DNA of 64,000 nucleotides from Massilia timonae CCUG 45783 (GTDB lineage: Bacteria; Pseudomonadota; Gammaproteobacteria; Burkholderiales; Burkholderiaceae_D). The stretch covers positions 1,070,971 through 1,134,970 of the forward strand of contig NZ_JH992924.1 of assembly GCF_000315425.1 (NCBI RefSeq), read 5' to 3'. The position numbers and the translations under genes are program-made. The notes beneath the pieces are model-generated. The model saw nothing but the letters and a program-made list of their open reading frames with translations. It was not told the DNA's origin and made no database searches. This document shows, in pieces, positions 43,731 to 52,067 of this stretch; the stretch's first letter is position 1; each line of letters starts with the position of its first letter.

Positions 43731-44768
43731 TCAACGCTTGGCGTTGAACGCCTTGGTCAGCTCGTCGGCCGCGAACTGCTGCGCTTCCTTGGCTTTGGGC
43801 ACCACCGCGCCCATGCCGAAGAATTCGTGGGTCACACCGGTGTAGTGACGGTAGTTGACGGCCACGCCTTCCTTCTCGAGGCGGTCGGCGTAGGCCTTAC
43901 CCTCGGTCATCAGCGGGTCGATCTCGGCCGTGATCACGGTCGCCGGCGGCAGGCCCTTGAGCGAGGTCGCCTTCAGCGGCAGGGCGTACGGGCTCTTCGG
44001 ATCGGCGCCGTAGTGCTTGAAGAACCAGCCCATCATCGCCTTGTTGAGCGGCTTGGCGTTGGCGTTCTTCTTGTACGACGCATTGTTCATGTCGTTGTCG
44101 ACCACCGGATACACCAGCAGCTGGTGCACCGGCAGCTGGGCTTTCTGGTCGCGCGCCATCATCGAGACCACGGTCGCCAGGTTGCCGCCGGCCGATTCGC
44201 CGGCCACCGCCACGCGGGTCGGGTCGCCATTGAACTGGCTGGCGTTGTCGATTGCCCATTTATAGGCGGCGAAGGCGTCCTCGGGCTGGGTCGGGAACTT
44301 GTGTTCAGGCGCCCGGCGGTAATCGGCCGAGACGACGATGGCCTTGGCCCCCTTGGCCAGCGCGCGCACCGACGCTTCATAGACCTTGGTGTCGGCGATC
44401 ACGAAGCCGCCGCCGTGGTAGTAGACGATGACCGGGAACGGACCCTTGCCCTCAGGGGTGAAGATGTGGACCGGGAAGCTGCCGCCCTTGCCCTGCACCG
44501 TCTGCGTCTTCATTGTCACGCCGGGTTCCGGCGCCGTGCTCTGGCCGGCATCCGACAGCACTTTCTTGACCGCGTCGGCGGCGCTCGGCTGCTTGCGCGC
44601 TTCTTCCGGGCTCAGGTTCTCGATCGGCTTCGGTTTGAGCGACGCCATGGCGTCGAGCACCTTTTGCATATTCGGCTCGGCCTTCGGCGGCTGGGCGTTC
44701 TGGGCGATGGCGGCGCCTGCAGCCATGCCGGCGGCGAGAGCGACGAGGGTCAGGGTCATCTTCTTCAT
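43731..44768 (-). CDS. Secreted HSL-type alpha/beta-hydrolase (esterase/lipase)
   Basis: A 345-residue esterase of the hormone-sensitive-lipase family. A Sec signal (LVALAAGMAAGAAIAQ) is followed by about 90 residues of linker/cap. The oxyanion motif YYHGGGF and the nucleophile elbow GESAGGN follow, then the acid in EIDPLMTEG and the His in TGVTHEFF. It hydrolyses short-chain esters in the periplasm or outside the cell. The ATG at 44768 is chosen because it starts the signal peptide; a longer reading from 44879 has an Arg/Cys-rich extension. Divergent from srkA with 158 bp between starts. Confidence 0.9.
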   Translation of the reverse strand: MKKMTLTLVALAAGMAAGAAIAQNAQPPKAEPNMQKVLDAMASLKPKPIENLSPEEARKQPSAADAVKKVLSDAGQSTAPEPGVTMKTQTVQGKGGSFPVHIFTPEGKGPFPVIVYYHGGGFVIADTKVYEASVRALAKGAKAIVVSADYRRAPEHKFPTQPEDAFAAYKWAIDNASQFNGDPTRVAVAGESAGGNLATVVSMMARDQKAQLPVHQLLVYPVVDNDMNNASYKKNANAKPLNKAMMGWFFKHYGADPKSPYALPLKATSLKGLPPATVITAEIDPLMTEGKAYADRLEKEGVAVNYRHYTGVTHEFFGMGAVVPKAKEAQQFAADELTKAFNAKR

Positions 44769-44926
44769 GGTGTTCCAATCAGGTTGGCGCTCCGACGCGG
44801 GCTGCGTCTGGATGCGTTTGTTACATGGAACCCCGGAACAACACCGCCGCTCAGTACGCGAACGAACCCAGCCATCCAAAAGCGGGACGATTTCCGCTTC
44901 CCCGTGCGCCGCCGTACAATGGGCAC

Positions 44927-45928
44927 ATGGAAAAGCCGAACCTCGATACTCCCGAACACCCCTTTGCCCGCCTCGATCCCGCCATGGTGCTCGATGCGCT
45001 CGATAGCGTCGGCCTGCACGGCGATGGCCGCCTGCTGGCGCTGAACAGCTACGAGAACCGGGTCTACCAGGCAGGCCGCGAGGAGGGCGCGCCGGTGGTG
45101 GTCAAGTTCTATCGGCCGCAGCGCTGGAGCGATGCCGCCATCCTCGAAGAGCATGCTTTTGTCGCCGAGCTGGTGGAGCAGGAGATTCCGGTGGTGCCGG
45201 CCCTGGCCATCGACGGCAAGACCCTGCATGCCTTCGAGGGCTTTCGCTTCGCCGTGTTCCCGCGCCGCGGCGGGCGCGCGCCCGAGCTGGGCGACCCGGC
45301 CGTGCTGGAATGGACCGGCCGCTTCATCGGCCGCATCCACGCCCAGGGCGCGGTCAAGGCATATCAGCACCGGCCGGCGCTCGATCCGGTCACGTTCGGC
45401 CGCCAGCCCTATGACTGGCTGCGCAGCCATGATTTCGTGCCGCCCGAGCTGATGGTCGCGTGGTCGAGCGTGGTCGAGCAGGCCCTGGATGGTGTCGCGC
45501 GCTGCTACGAGCGGGCCGGCGAGCTGCCGCTGCTGCGCCTGCACGGCGACTGCCACGGCGGCAATGTGCTGTGGACGCCGGATGGCCCCCATTTCGTCGA
45601 CTTCGACGACAGCCGCATGGGGCCGGCGGTGCAGGACCTGTGGATGCTGCTGTCGGGCGAGCGCCACGAGATGGTGCGCCAGATGAGCGACGTGCTGGCC
45701 GGCTACGAGGATTTTTGCGAGTTCCATCCGCGCCAGCTGTACCTGGTCGAAGCCTTGCGCACCCTGCGCCTGATCCATTATGCAGCGTGGCTGGCGATGC
45801 GCTGGGACGATCCGGCCTTTCCCGCCGCCTTCCCCTGGTTCAATACCCAGCGCTACTGGCAAGACCGTATCCTGGAGCTGCGCGAGCAGGTGGCGCTGAT
45901 GGACGAACCGCCCTTGTGGCCGGTGTGA
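44927..45928 (+). CDS. srkA: Stress-response kinase A (YihE/SrkA)
   Basis: A 333-residue kinase of the aminoglycoside-phosphotransferase fold. The family's N-terminal LNSYENRVYQ is the glycine-poor nucleotide loop, VVVKFYRP holds the ATP-binding Lys, LHGDCHGGNVLW the catalytic Asp, and FVDFDDSRMGPAVQDLW the metal-binding Asp. E. coli SrkA phosphorylates Ser/Thr and counters MazEF-linked death under stress. ATG at 44927; an in-frame ATG at 44825 would overlap the divergent promoter. Cytoplasmic, apparently monocistronic. Confidence 0.93.
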   Translation: MEKPNLDTPEHPFARLDPAMVLDALDSVGLHGDGRLLALNSYENRVYQAGREEGAPVVVKFYRPQRWSDAAILEEHAFVAELVEQEIPVVPALAIDGKTLHAFEGFRFAVFPRRGGRAPELGDPAVLEWTGRFIGRIHAQGAVKAYQHRPALDPVTFGRQPYDWLRSHDFVPPELMVAWSSVVEQALDGVARCYERAGELPLLRLHGDCHGGNVLWTPDGPHFVDFDDSRMGPAVQDLWMLLSGERHEMVRQMSDVLAGYEDFCEFHPRQLYLVEALRTLRLIHYAAWLAMRWDDPAFPAAFPWFNTQRYWQDRILELREQVALMDEPPLWPV

Positions 45929-46031
45929 TGGCCGAATGGATGAGCTGAGCCAATATTGCCGCCCAGTTCCGCGTAGCGTACTGAACGGATTTACCGGATA
46001 ATCGAAACGACCGCCGCTATTGAGACCTCGC

Positions 46032-48440
46032 ATGGAACCAAACCCAGCCAAGCAAGACGACGCCGACTTCTCGATCGACCTGTCGCAGGCCGCCGGCATG
46101 GCGCCGGCCGAGGCTCCGCCCGACTCGGGGCCTGAAGCGGCTGCCGCCGCGCCTGAGGTCCCTGCGGCCGCCCCGGCGCCGGCCGCGCGCAAGCCCCTCG
46201 AGATGCGCGAAATCCAGGAAGCGATCGCGCGGGTGGAAGCCGAGGCCAAGGCTAATGTTGCTGCAGAAAGCCGCCAGACCGCCGAATCGCGCGCACGCGC
46301 GCTGGCGGACGAACGCGCCGCCATTGACGCCGCCGCCGCCGCCGCCGCGCTGGCCAATTCGCAGGCATCCGAAGACGCGATCGCGGCCAACCGCGACCGC
46401 CTCGAATCCCTGCGCGCCGCCGCCAAGGCCTCCGCCGAGCGCCTCGAAGCGATCCGGCAAGAGACCGCCGAGCTGCGCGCGCGGGTCAAGAGCGACACCG
46501 AGATCCGGCTGGCGCTGGAGGCCCGTGCGCGCTCCGAAGAAGAAGCGCGGCGCCGCGCCGCCGTCCAGATGGAAGCCGAGGCCGAACTGGCGGCCAAGGC
46601 CGCCCGCGCCGCCGACGAGCTGGTGGCGCATACCGAACAGGCCAGGCTGCAGGCCGCCGAGCGCATGGCGGCGGTGGAGGCGGCCAAGGAAGAAGTGCTG
46701 CACAACGCCAGCGCCGACGCCCGCATCGCCATTTTGGCGCGCGAGCGCGAGCGCGCCGAAAAAGCCGCGCGCCAGACCGCCGAGAAGCTGGCCGAGGCTG
46801 AGGCGGAAGCGCTCGACCTGACCCAGCAGCGCGAACGCGCCGACCAGGTGGCCCTGGCCTCGGCGTTCGCGCGCGCGGCGGCCGAGGCGCGCGCGCTGGA
46901 AGAAGCGCGCGCGCTGGCCCACATCGAACAGGAACGCGAGGCGATCGCGCTGGCCCAGGCCGAGTCCGAGCGCGTCGCGGCCCAGTCGCTGCGCCTGCGC
47001 CTGCAGACCGAAAAGGAATTGCGCGACGCCGCCACCCACCGCGAGCGGCTGGAACAGATGGCCGCCGCCAGCGCCGAGGCGCGGCGCGAGGCCGAAGCCC
47101 GCATCCTGGCCGCGACCGAGGCCCGGATCGAAACCGACCGCAAGCTGCAGCTGGTGGCCGAAGACCGCGTCCGCGCCGAGGAAGAAGCGGACGAGCAGGT
47201 GCAAGCCCGGCTCGAGGCCGAGGCCGAGGCGGCGCTGGACGCGCGCGCGCGCCGCGCGGCCGACGAGGCGGCGGTGGCGGCGGCCCAGCGCGAGGCCGAG
47301 GAGCACCAGCGCGAGCAAGCCTTGGCCGACGAAAAAGCGGCGCTGGCCCAGGCCGCGGCCGAGGTCCAGGCCAAGCGCAACGCCGACGAAGCGGAGGCGG
47401 TCGCGTTCGAGGCCGAGCTGGTCGAACTGCAGCGCCAGGCCGCGCAACTGGCTGCGCAAAAACGCGAAGAAGCCGAGCGCCTTGCCCAGCTCGAGCGCGA
47501 GCGGGTGGCGGCCGAGACCCAGGCCCTGGCGGACCTCGAGCGGAAAGTGGCGGCCGAGCAGGAATTGATGCTGGCGGCCCAGGCGCGCAGCGAAGCCGAG
47601 GCGGCCGCGGCGGCGGCGCTGGCCGCCAGGGCGCAGGCCGAGCGCCGTCTCGAAGAAGCCCAGCGCGCGACCTTCGAAGCTCAGCAGGCCCAGGCGGACG
47701 CGGTAGCGGAAGAAGCGGCGCAAGCCGAGGCGACGCGCGACGCCCAGCAGGCGCATGCGCGCCGGGCGCAAGAGCTGGCCCAGGCCCAGCAGGAACGCAC
47801 CGAGGTCGAGCGCCAGCAGGTGGCGCTGACCGAGCAGGCGATCGGCGCCGAGCGCGAAGCCACCCAAGCCGCGCGCGAGTCGCTGGCCCTGGTCGAGCGC
47901 AAGCTGGCCGCCCAGCGCGCCCAGGCCGCGGCCGACGCCCGCGCCAACGAGGCGCAGGCGGCGCGGCTGGCGTCGGAACATGCCGCCGCCCAGGCCGCCG
48001 AGGCGCGCGCCGAGGCCGAGGAAACGCAAGCCCGGCTGGCGCGCGAGCGCGAGCTGGTCGAGCAGGCCGCCGTGCAGTCGGCGGTCGAGAAACGCGAAGC
48101 CCAGCGCGCGCTGCTGGAACACGCCCAGGCGCATGCCGAGATGCAGCGCAAGGCGGCGCAGGCGACCTTGCAGATGGCCGATGCGCGCAAGCACCTGGTG
48201 AACCTGGAAAGCAAGCGCCAGGACGAGCAGGCCGCCGAACTGGCGGCCACCGAGCGCGTCATCGGCGAACGCAAGGTCGAAGCCGGCCAACGCTCGGTGT
48301 CGGCCGACCTGACGCGCGAGGTATTGGGACGGTTCAAGCAGTCGCAGGCCCGGGCCGGCGACACCTCAGCCGCGCAGGCGGCGGCGAGGTTGGCGGAAGT
48401 GATCGCGGCCCAGCGCGAACTGGACCGCGACAAGGACTAG
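46032..48440 (+). CDS. 802-residue Ala/Glu-rich coiled-coil protein
   Basis: A Pro/Ala-rich N-terminal 60 residues are followed by more than 700 residues of almost uninterrupted Ala/Glu/Arg/Gln helix with heptad-like spacing, including blocks such as AEAEAALDARARRAADEAA. There is no signal peptide, membrane segment or catalytic motif. The composition resembles TolA-like stalks and bacterial scaffold proteins such as crescentin, but no specific family signature is seen. The ATG at 46032 is preferred; one four codons upstream is possible. It lies 103 bp after srkA and is not clearly in an operon. Its role is unknown; a cytoplasmic scaffold or filament is possible. Confidence 0.75.
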   Translation: MEPNPAKQDDADFSIDLSQAAGMAPAEAPPDSGPEAAAAAPEVPAAAPAPAARKPLEMREIQEAIARVEAEAKANVAAESRQTAESRARALADERAAIDAAAAAAALANSQASEDAIAANRDRLESLRAAAKASAERLEAIRQETAELRARVKSDTEIRLALEARARSEEEARRRAAVQMEAEAELAAKAARAADELVAHTEQARLQAAERMAAVEAAKEEVLHNASADARIAILARERERAEKAARQTAEKLAEAEAEALDLTQQRERADQVALASAFARAAAEARALEEARALAHIEQEREAIALAQAESERVAAQSLRLRLQTEKELRDAATHRERLEQMAAASAEARREAEARILAATEARIETDRKLQLVAEDRVRAEEEADEQVQARLEAEAEAALDARARRAADEAAVAAAQREAEEHQREQALADEKAALAQAAAEVQAKRNADEAEAVAFEAELVELQRQAAQLAAQKREEAERLAQLERERVAAETQALADLERKVAAEQELMLAAQARSEAEAAAAAALAARAQAERRLEEAQRATFEAQQAQADAVAEEAAQAEATRDAQQAHARRAQELAQAQQERTEVERQQVALTEQAIGAEREATQAARESLALVERKLAAQRAQAAADARANEAQAARLASEHAAAQAAEARAEAEETQARLARERELVEQAAVQSAVEKREAQRALLEHAQAHAEMQRKAAQATLQMADARKHLVNLESKRQDEQAAELAATERVIGERKVEAGQRSVSADLTREVLGRFKQSQARAGDTSAAQAAARLAEVIAAQRELDRDKD

Positions 48441-48491
48441 GGTTGGCCGGGGCGCGCAGCCGGCTGGGCCGCCGACCCTACGCCTACACTG

Positions 48492-48920
48492 TTATTGCGC
48501 GGGCGCCGCTGGCGCCGGCGCTCCCTGCGCCTGGCTCGGCGACACCGGATCGACCGGCCCCGTCACCGCACGCTTCACGAAATACTCGGTATCGCCAAAG
48601 CAGCTGGTCGGCACGCCCTTGTGCTGCTCGTAGCTGATCTGCACGCGGCGGCCGATATTATTATTGAGTTGCTGCACCACCGCCTCATCGCGCACGGTGA
48701 AGGCGAAGCGCTCGGGAATCGCGCCCGGCATGCTCGACAGCAGGATCTCGCCTTCCCAGGTCTTGCACAGCCAGCCTTTCTTGGAGAACGTCTGCAGATA
48801 GCCGGCGCGGTCGCCTTCGGAATAGGCCCAGGTCAGGGTGAACCAGGTGTACAGGGAACCGAGCACGGCGACGGCGGCGATGACGGACAGCAGGATGGCG
48901 GTGGCGCGGGCTTTGGGCAT
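48492..48920 (-). CDS. Small membrane-anchored protein of unknown function
   Basis: A 142-residue protein. One N-terminal helix (AILLSVIAAVAVLGSLYTWFT) would anchor it in the inner membrane, with the C-terminal part, rich in charged residues and two cysteines (KKGWLCKTWEGE and PTSCFGD), facing the periplasm. The last 20 residues are Pro/Ala-rich. I do not recognise the domain, although 6-phosphogluconate-dehydrogenase-type names are sometimes attached to similar small proteins. ATG at 48920. Convergent with the coiled-coil gene, 51 bp apart, with no clear terminator seen between them. Confidence 0.72.
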   Translation of the reverse strand: MPKARATAILLSVIAAVAVLGSLYTWFTLTWAYSEGDRAGYLQTFSKKGWLCKTWEGEILLSSMPGAIPERFAFTVRDEAVVQQLNNNIGRRVQISYEQHKGVPTSCFGDTEYFVKRAVTGPVDPVSPSQAQGAPAPAAPAQ

Positions 48921-49043
48921 GGTCGGGCAGGGCGATCGAAAAAAGTTGGCACGGGTTGTCAATATGGCAGCGCAAACGCGATGCGCGCTCATTCTGCCAT
49001 GCCTTGCCGTAATCGCAAACCGCAATTCTCAGCCGTTACCGAT

Positions 49044-50102
49044 TCACCCGGTCCGCGCCGCCACCTCGGCCTCCTGGGCCGCGATCCTCCTGCGGTAGCG
49101 TATGGACGACCACAGCGACACCAGGATGAACGCCAGCCCGGACAGCCCGGTGAACCATTCCGGGATGTGATAGTGCACGCTGGCGAACATGATCAGGGCC
49201 AGGATGCCGATCGCATAGTGGGCCCCGTGCTCGAGGAAGACAAATTCTTGCAACGTGCCCTTGTAGACCAGGAACACGGTCATCGAGCGCACGAACATGG
49301 CGCCGATGGCCAGGCCCAGCATGATGATGACGACGTCGTTGGTAATGGCGAAGGCCCCGATCACGCCGTCGAAGCTGAACGAGGCGTCCAGCACTTCCAG
49401 GTAGAGAAAGCCGCCGATGCTGCCCTGCGAGATCATGGCGCCGACCGACGGGTCTTCTTCCTTTTCTTCGAGCAGGCCGCTCAGCCACTTGACGCCGATA
49501 TAGATCAGCACCCCGGTCACGCCGGCGATCAGCACCGCCAGCTTGCGTTCTTCCGGCATCAGGTTCATGGCGCCGATCACGCTGAGCAGCGCCAGCAGCA
49601 CGGCCAGTCCCTCGGAGCCGTACTGGCCGACTTTTTCCTCGAACCAAGTGATCCAATGCAGTTCTTTTTCCGTGTCAAAGAGGAAATTCAGGAATACCAG
49701 CAACAGGAAGGCGCCGCCGAAGGCCGCGACTTCGGCGTGGTGTTCGGTCAGGTGGCGCGAATACTCGTTGGGGTTGTCGATCGCCATGTGCCAGACGTCG
49801 AGCAGGCCGAGGCCGGTGGCGGCGGCGACGATCACCAGCGGGAACAGCAGGCGCATGCCGAACACGGCCACCAGGATGCCGACGGTCAGGAACAGCTTGC
49901 GCCAGAATTCGTTCCAGTGCTTGAGCACCGAGGCGTTGACGACGGCATTGTCGAAAGAAAGCGACACTTCCAGCACGCCGAGGATGGCCGTGATCCACAG
50001 GGCCTGCAGCAGGCCGGGCAGGCCCCGGTGCTCGTAGCCCCACCAGCCGGCCAGGGCCATCAGGACTGCCGTGACGATGAACGACCAGCGGAAGTGCCGC
50101 AT
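49044..50102 (-). CDS. DUF475/TerC-like integral membrane protein
   Basis: A 352-residue multi-pass protein with eight or nine hydrophobic segments. The TerC-superfamily repeats EVSLSFDNAVVNASVL and EVLDASFSFDGVIGAFAITND place paired acidic residues in the membrane. TerC-type proteins are linked to tellurite resistance, manganese export and metal homeostasis. The ATG at 50102 is chosen because the longer frame adds non-family residues. It is divergent from the DUF212 gene (134 bp between starts). Confidence 0.88.
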   Translation of the reverse strand: MRHFRWSFIVTAVLMALAGWWGYEHRGLPGLLQALWITAILGVLEVSLSFDNAVVNASVLKHWNEFWRKLFLTVGILVAVFGMRLLFPLVIVAAATGLGLLDVWHMAIDNPNEYSRHLTEHHAEVAAFGGAFLLLVFLNFLFDTEKELHWITWFEEKVGQYGSEGLAVLLALLSVIGAMNLMPEERKLAVLIAGVTGVLIYIGVKWLSGLLEEKEEDPSVGAMISQGSIGGFLYLEVLDASFSFDGVIGAFAITNDVVIIMLGLAIGAMFVRSMTVFLVYKGTLQEFVFLEHGAHYAIGILALIMFASVHYHIPEWFTGLSGLAFILVSLWSSIRYRRRIAAQEAEVAARTG

Positions 50103-50235
50103 ACATACCCCTTGTCTGTATTGACTGCCTGGGTCAATATTACCGTTTCCCGGGTTGCTGCGTCCGTTCCAAAAGTCGCCCACCGCGCCTTGCTTCTGAG
50201 ATAATTCCGCCCAGCATTTTCACCTATAAGACATC

Positions 50236-50658
50236 ATGGAAATTATCTACCTCGTGACGCCCATACTGACCTGGATGGTGGTCGGTCCGATCAAGTTTCT
50301 CATTTCCAGCGTCCGCCTGCGGCGCTGGGCCTTCGACCTGGTCGGCAATGGCGGCTTCCCCAGCAACCATAGCGCGGTCGTGTCCAGCATGGCCACCCTG
50401 ATCGCCCTGCGCGAAGGCATGGGCCATCCGGCCTTCGGCGTGGCCTGCACGCTCGCCTTCATCGTCATGATCGACGCCAACAGCCTGCGCCAGCACGTCG
50501 GCCGCCACGCGGTGTCGCTCAACCGCCTGCACGACGGCAAGGCCGACTACGTGATCCTGCGCGAACGCATGGGCCATACCAAGATCGAGATCGCCGGCGG
50601 GGTCCTGACCGGCATCGGCATGGGCTTCCTGATCAACGCCGTCCTCGGCGGTTTCTGA
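50236..50658 (+). CDS. DUF212/YuiD-family PAP2-related membrane protein
   Basis: A 140-residue protein of the divergent PAP2 (YuiD) family with three to four hydrophobic segments. GNGGFPSNHSAVVSS and the downstream RQHVGRHAVSLN preserve the phosphatase-like core with Ser-His and Arg. The function is unproven; a phosphatidate-phosphatase-like role is a family-level guess. ATG at 50236. The 230 bp that follow hold no gene and contain the efflux operon promoter. Confidence 0.85.
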   Translation: MEIIYLVTPILTWMVVGPIKFLISSVRLRRWAFDLVGNGGFPSNHSAVVSSMATLIALREGMGHPAFGVACTLAFIVMIDANSLRQHVGRHAVSLNRLHDGKADYVILRERMGHTKIEIAGGVLTGIGMGFLINAVLGGF

Positions 50659-50888
50659 TCGTGTCCATATGGCGGCGTCCATCCCCCGGACGTCCGCCTG
50701 TCCGTTTTACCCCGCATCTCGTCCGGGCTGGAATGCAGCTCATCGCCAAAAAACGCAGTTCATCCATCGAATTCGGCGTTATACAGGTTCGTCAATTGAC
50801 GCCATCAGGGCCCTCCTGAATACTTCGCGCTGGCTGTATCTATTCTCATTTTTATAAAAAAGACCAAGTCCTTCTCTGGAGAACCACA

Positions 50889-52040
50889 ATGCTGCGCAAA
50901 ACCCTCCTCGTTCTAGCCATCGCTTCAAGCCTCGTCGCCTGCGGCAAGGATTCCGCCACGGCCCCCGGCCAGGCCAAGGACAACAAGCCGACGCAGCTGA
51001 CGGTGGCGCCCGAGGATGTATTGACGATCCAGAGCGACGCCATTTCGTCCGGCCCGGTCATCACCGGCTCGATCCAGCCCGAGCGCAAGGCCGACCTGCG
51101 CGCCGAAGTCTCGGCCATCGTGCTGCAGGTGCTCAAGGAGAACGGCGAACCGGTCAAGCGCGGCGACGTGCTGGTGCGCCTCGATGAAACCTCGATCCGC
51201 GACAGCCTGATGTCGGCCGAGGATGCGCAGCGCGCCGCCAGCCTGGCGCTGGAGCAGGCCAACCGCCAGCTCGAACGCCTGAAAACCCTGAGCGCCTCCG
51301 GCATGACCTCGGCCAAGGCCCTGGACGACGCCGAGATGGCGCGCAACAACGCCATGAGCGAGCTGTCGGGCGCCAGGAGCCGCGTCGCCACCGCGCGCCA
51401 GCAACTGGCCCGCACCACGGTGCGCGCGCCGTTCGACGGCATCGTCTCCGAGCGCAAGGTCTCCAATGGCGACACCGCCACCATCGGCAAGGAACTCGTG
51501 AAAGTCATCGATCCGACCAGCATGCGCTTCGAAGGCGCGGTGTCGGCCGATTCGGTCAGCACCGTCAAGGTCGGCCAGAAAGTCAATTTCCGCGTCAACG
51601 GCTATGGCGAGCAGCAGTTCGCCGGCATCGTCAGGAGGATCGATCCGGCGGCCAACCCGGTCACGCGCCAGGTCGAGGTGCTGGTGGGCTTCGCCGACAA
51701 GGCCCAGCCGCGCGTGGCCGGCCTGTACGCCGAAGGCCGCGTCGACGCTTCCGCCACCGACGCCCTGATGCTGCCCGAGTCGGCCCTGGTGCGGGTCGGC
51801 GACAACAGCCATACCTGGCGCATCAAGGATAAAACCCTGTCCAAGGTCAATCTGGTGGTCGGCGCGCGCGACCCGCGCACCGGCAACTTCGAAGTCAAGC
51901 AGGGCCTGGCCGCCGGCGACATCGTGCTGCGCGCCCCGACCTCGAACCTGAAGGATGGCCAGAAGGTCGACATGCCGGCCGCGCGCGTCGCCAGCGCCGC
52001 CGGCTCGGCCGCCGGCGCGGCGCCGGTCCAGGGCAAGTAA
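50889..52040 (+). CDS. RND efflux periplasmic adaptor (membrane fusion lipoprotein)
   Basis: A 383-residue HlyD/MdtA-type adaptor. The N-terminal SLVACG is a lipobox, so it is anchored in the inner membrane by lipid. A lipoyl/barrel half (GSIQPERKADLRAEVSAIVLQ), a coiled-coil hairpin of about residues 100-170, and the second lipoyl half (ARTTVRAPFDGIVSERKVSNGD) follow, then a beta-barrel and membrane-proximal domain. It bridges the pump and an outer-membrane channel. The pump gene starts 27 bp after its stop. No outer-membrane factor gene is nearby. ATG at 50889 with GGAGA upstream. Confidence 0.94.
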   Translation: MLRKTLLVLAIASSLVACGKDSATAPGQAKDNKPTQLTVAPEDVLTIQSDAISSGPVITGSIQPERKADLRAEVSAIVLQVLKENGEPVKRGDVLVRLDETSIRDSLMSAEDAQRAASLALEQANRQLERLKTLSASGMTSAKALDDAEMARNNAMSELSGARSRVATARQQLARTTVRAPFDGIVSERKVSNGDTATIGKELVKVIDPTSMRFEGAVSADSVSTVKVGQKVNFRVNGYGEQQFAGIVRRIDPAANPVTRQVEVLVGFADKAQPRVAGLYAEGRVDASATDALMLPESALVRVGDNSHTWRIKDKTLSKVNLVVGARDPRTGNFEVKQGLAAGDIVLRAPTSNLKDGQKVDMPAARVASAAGSAAGAAPVQGK

Positions 52041-52067
52041 TACGGGAAAAATAAAAGGAAAACAACG

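Noticed and set aside
46032..48440. Repetitive DNA suggesting a tandem-repeat or mobile element
   Set aside because: The pattern comes from Ala/Glu coiled-coil codons in one open frame; no exact nucleotide repeat units were seen.
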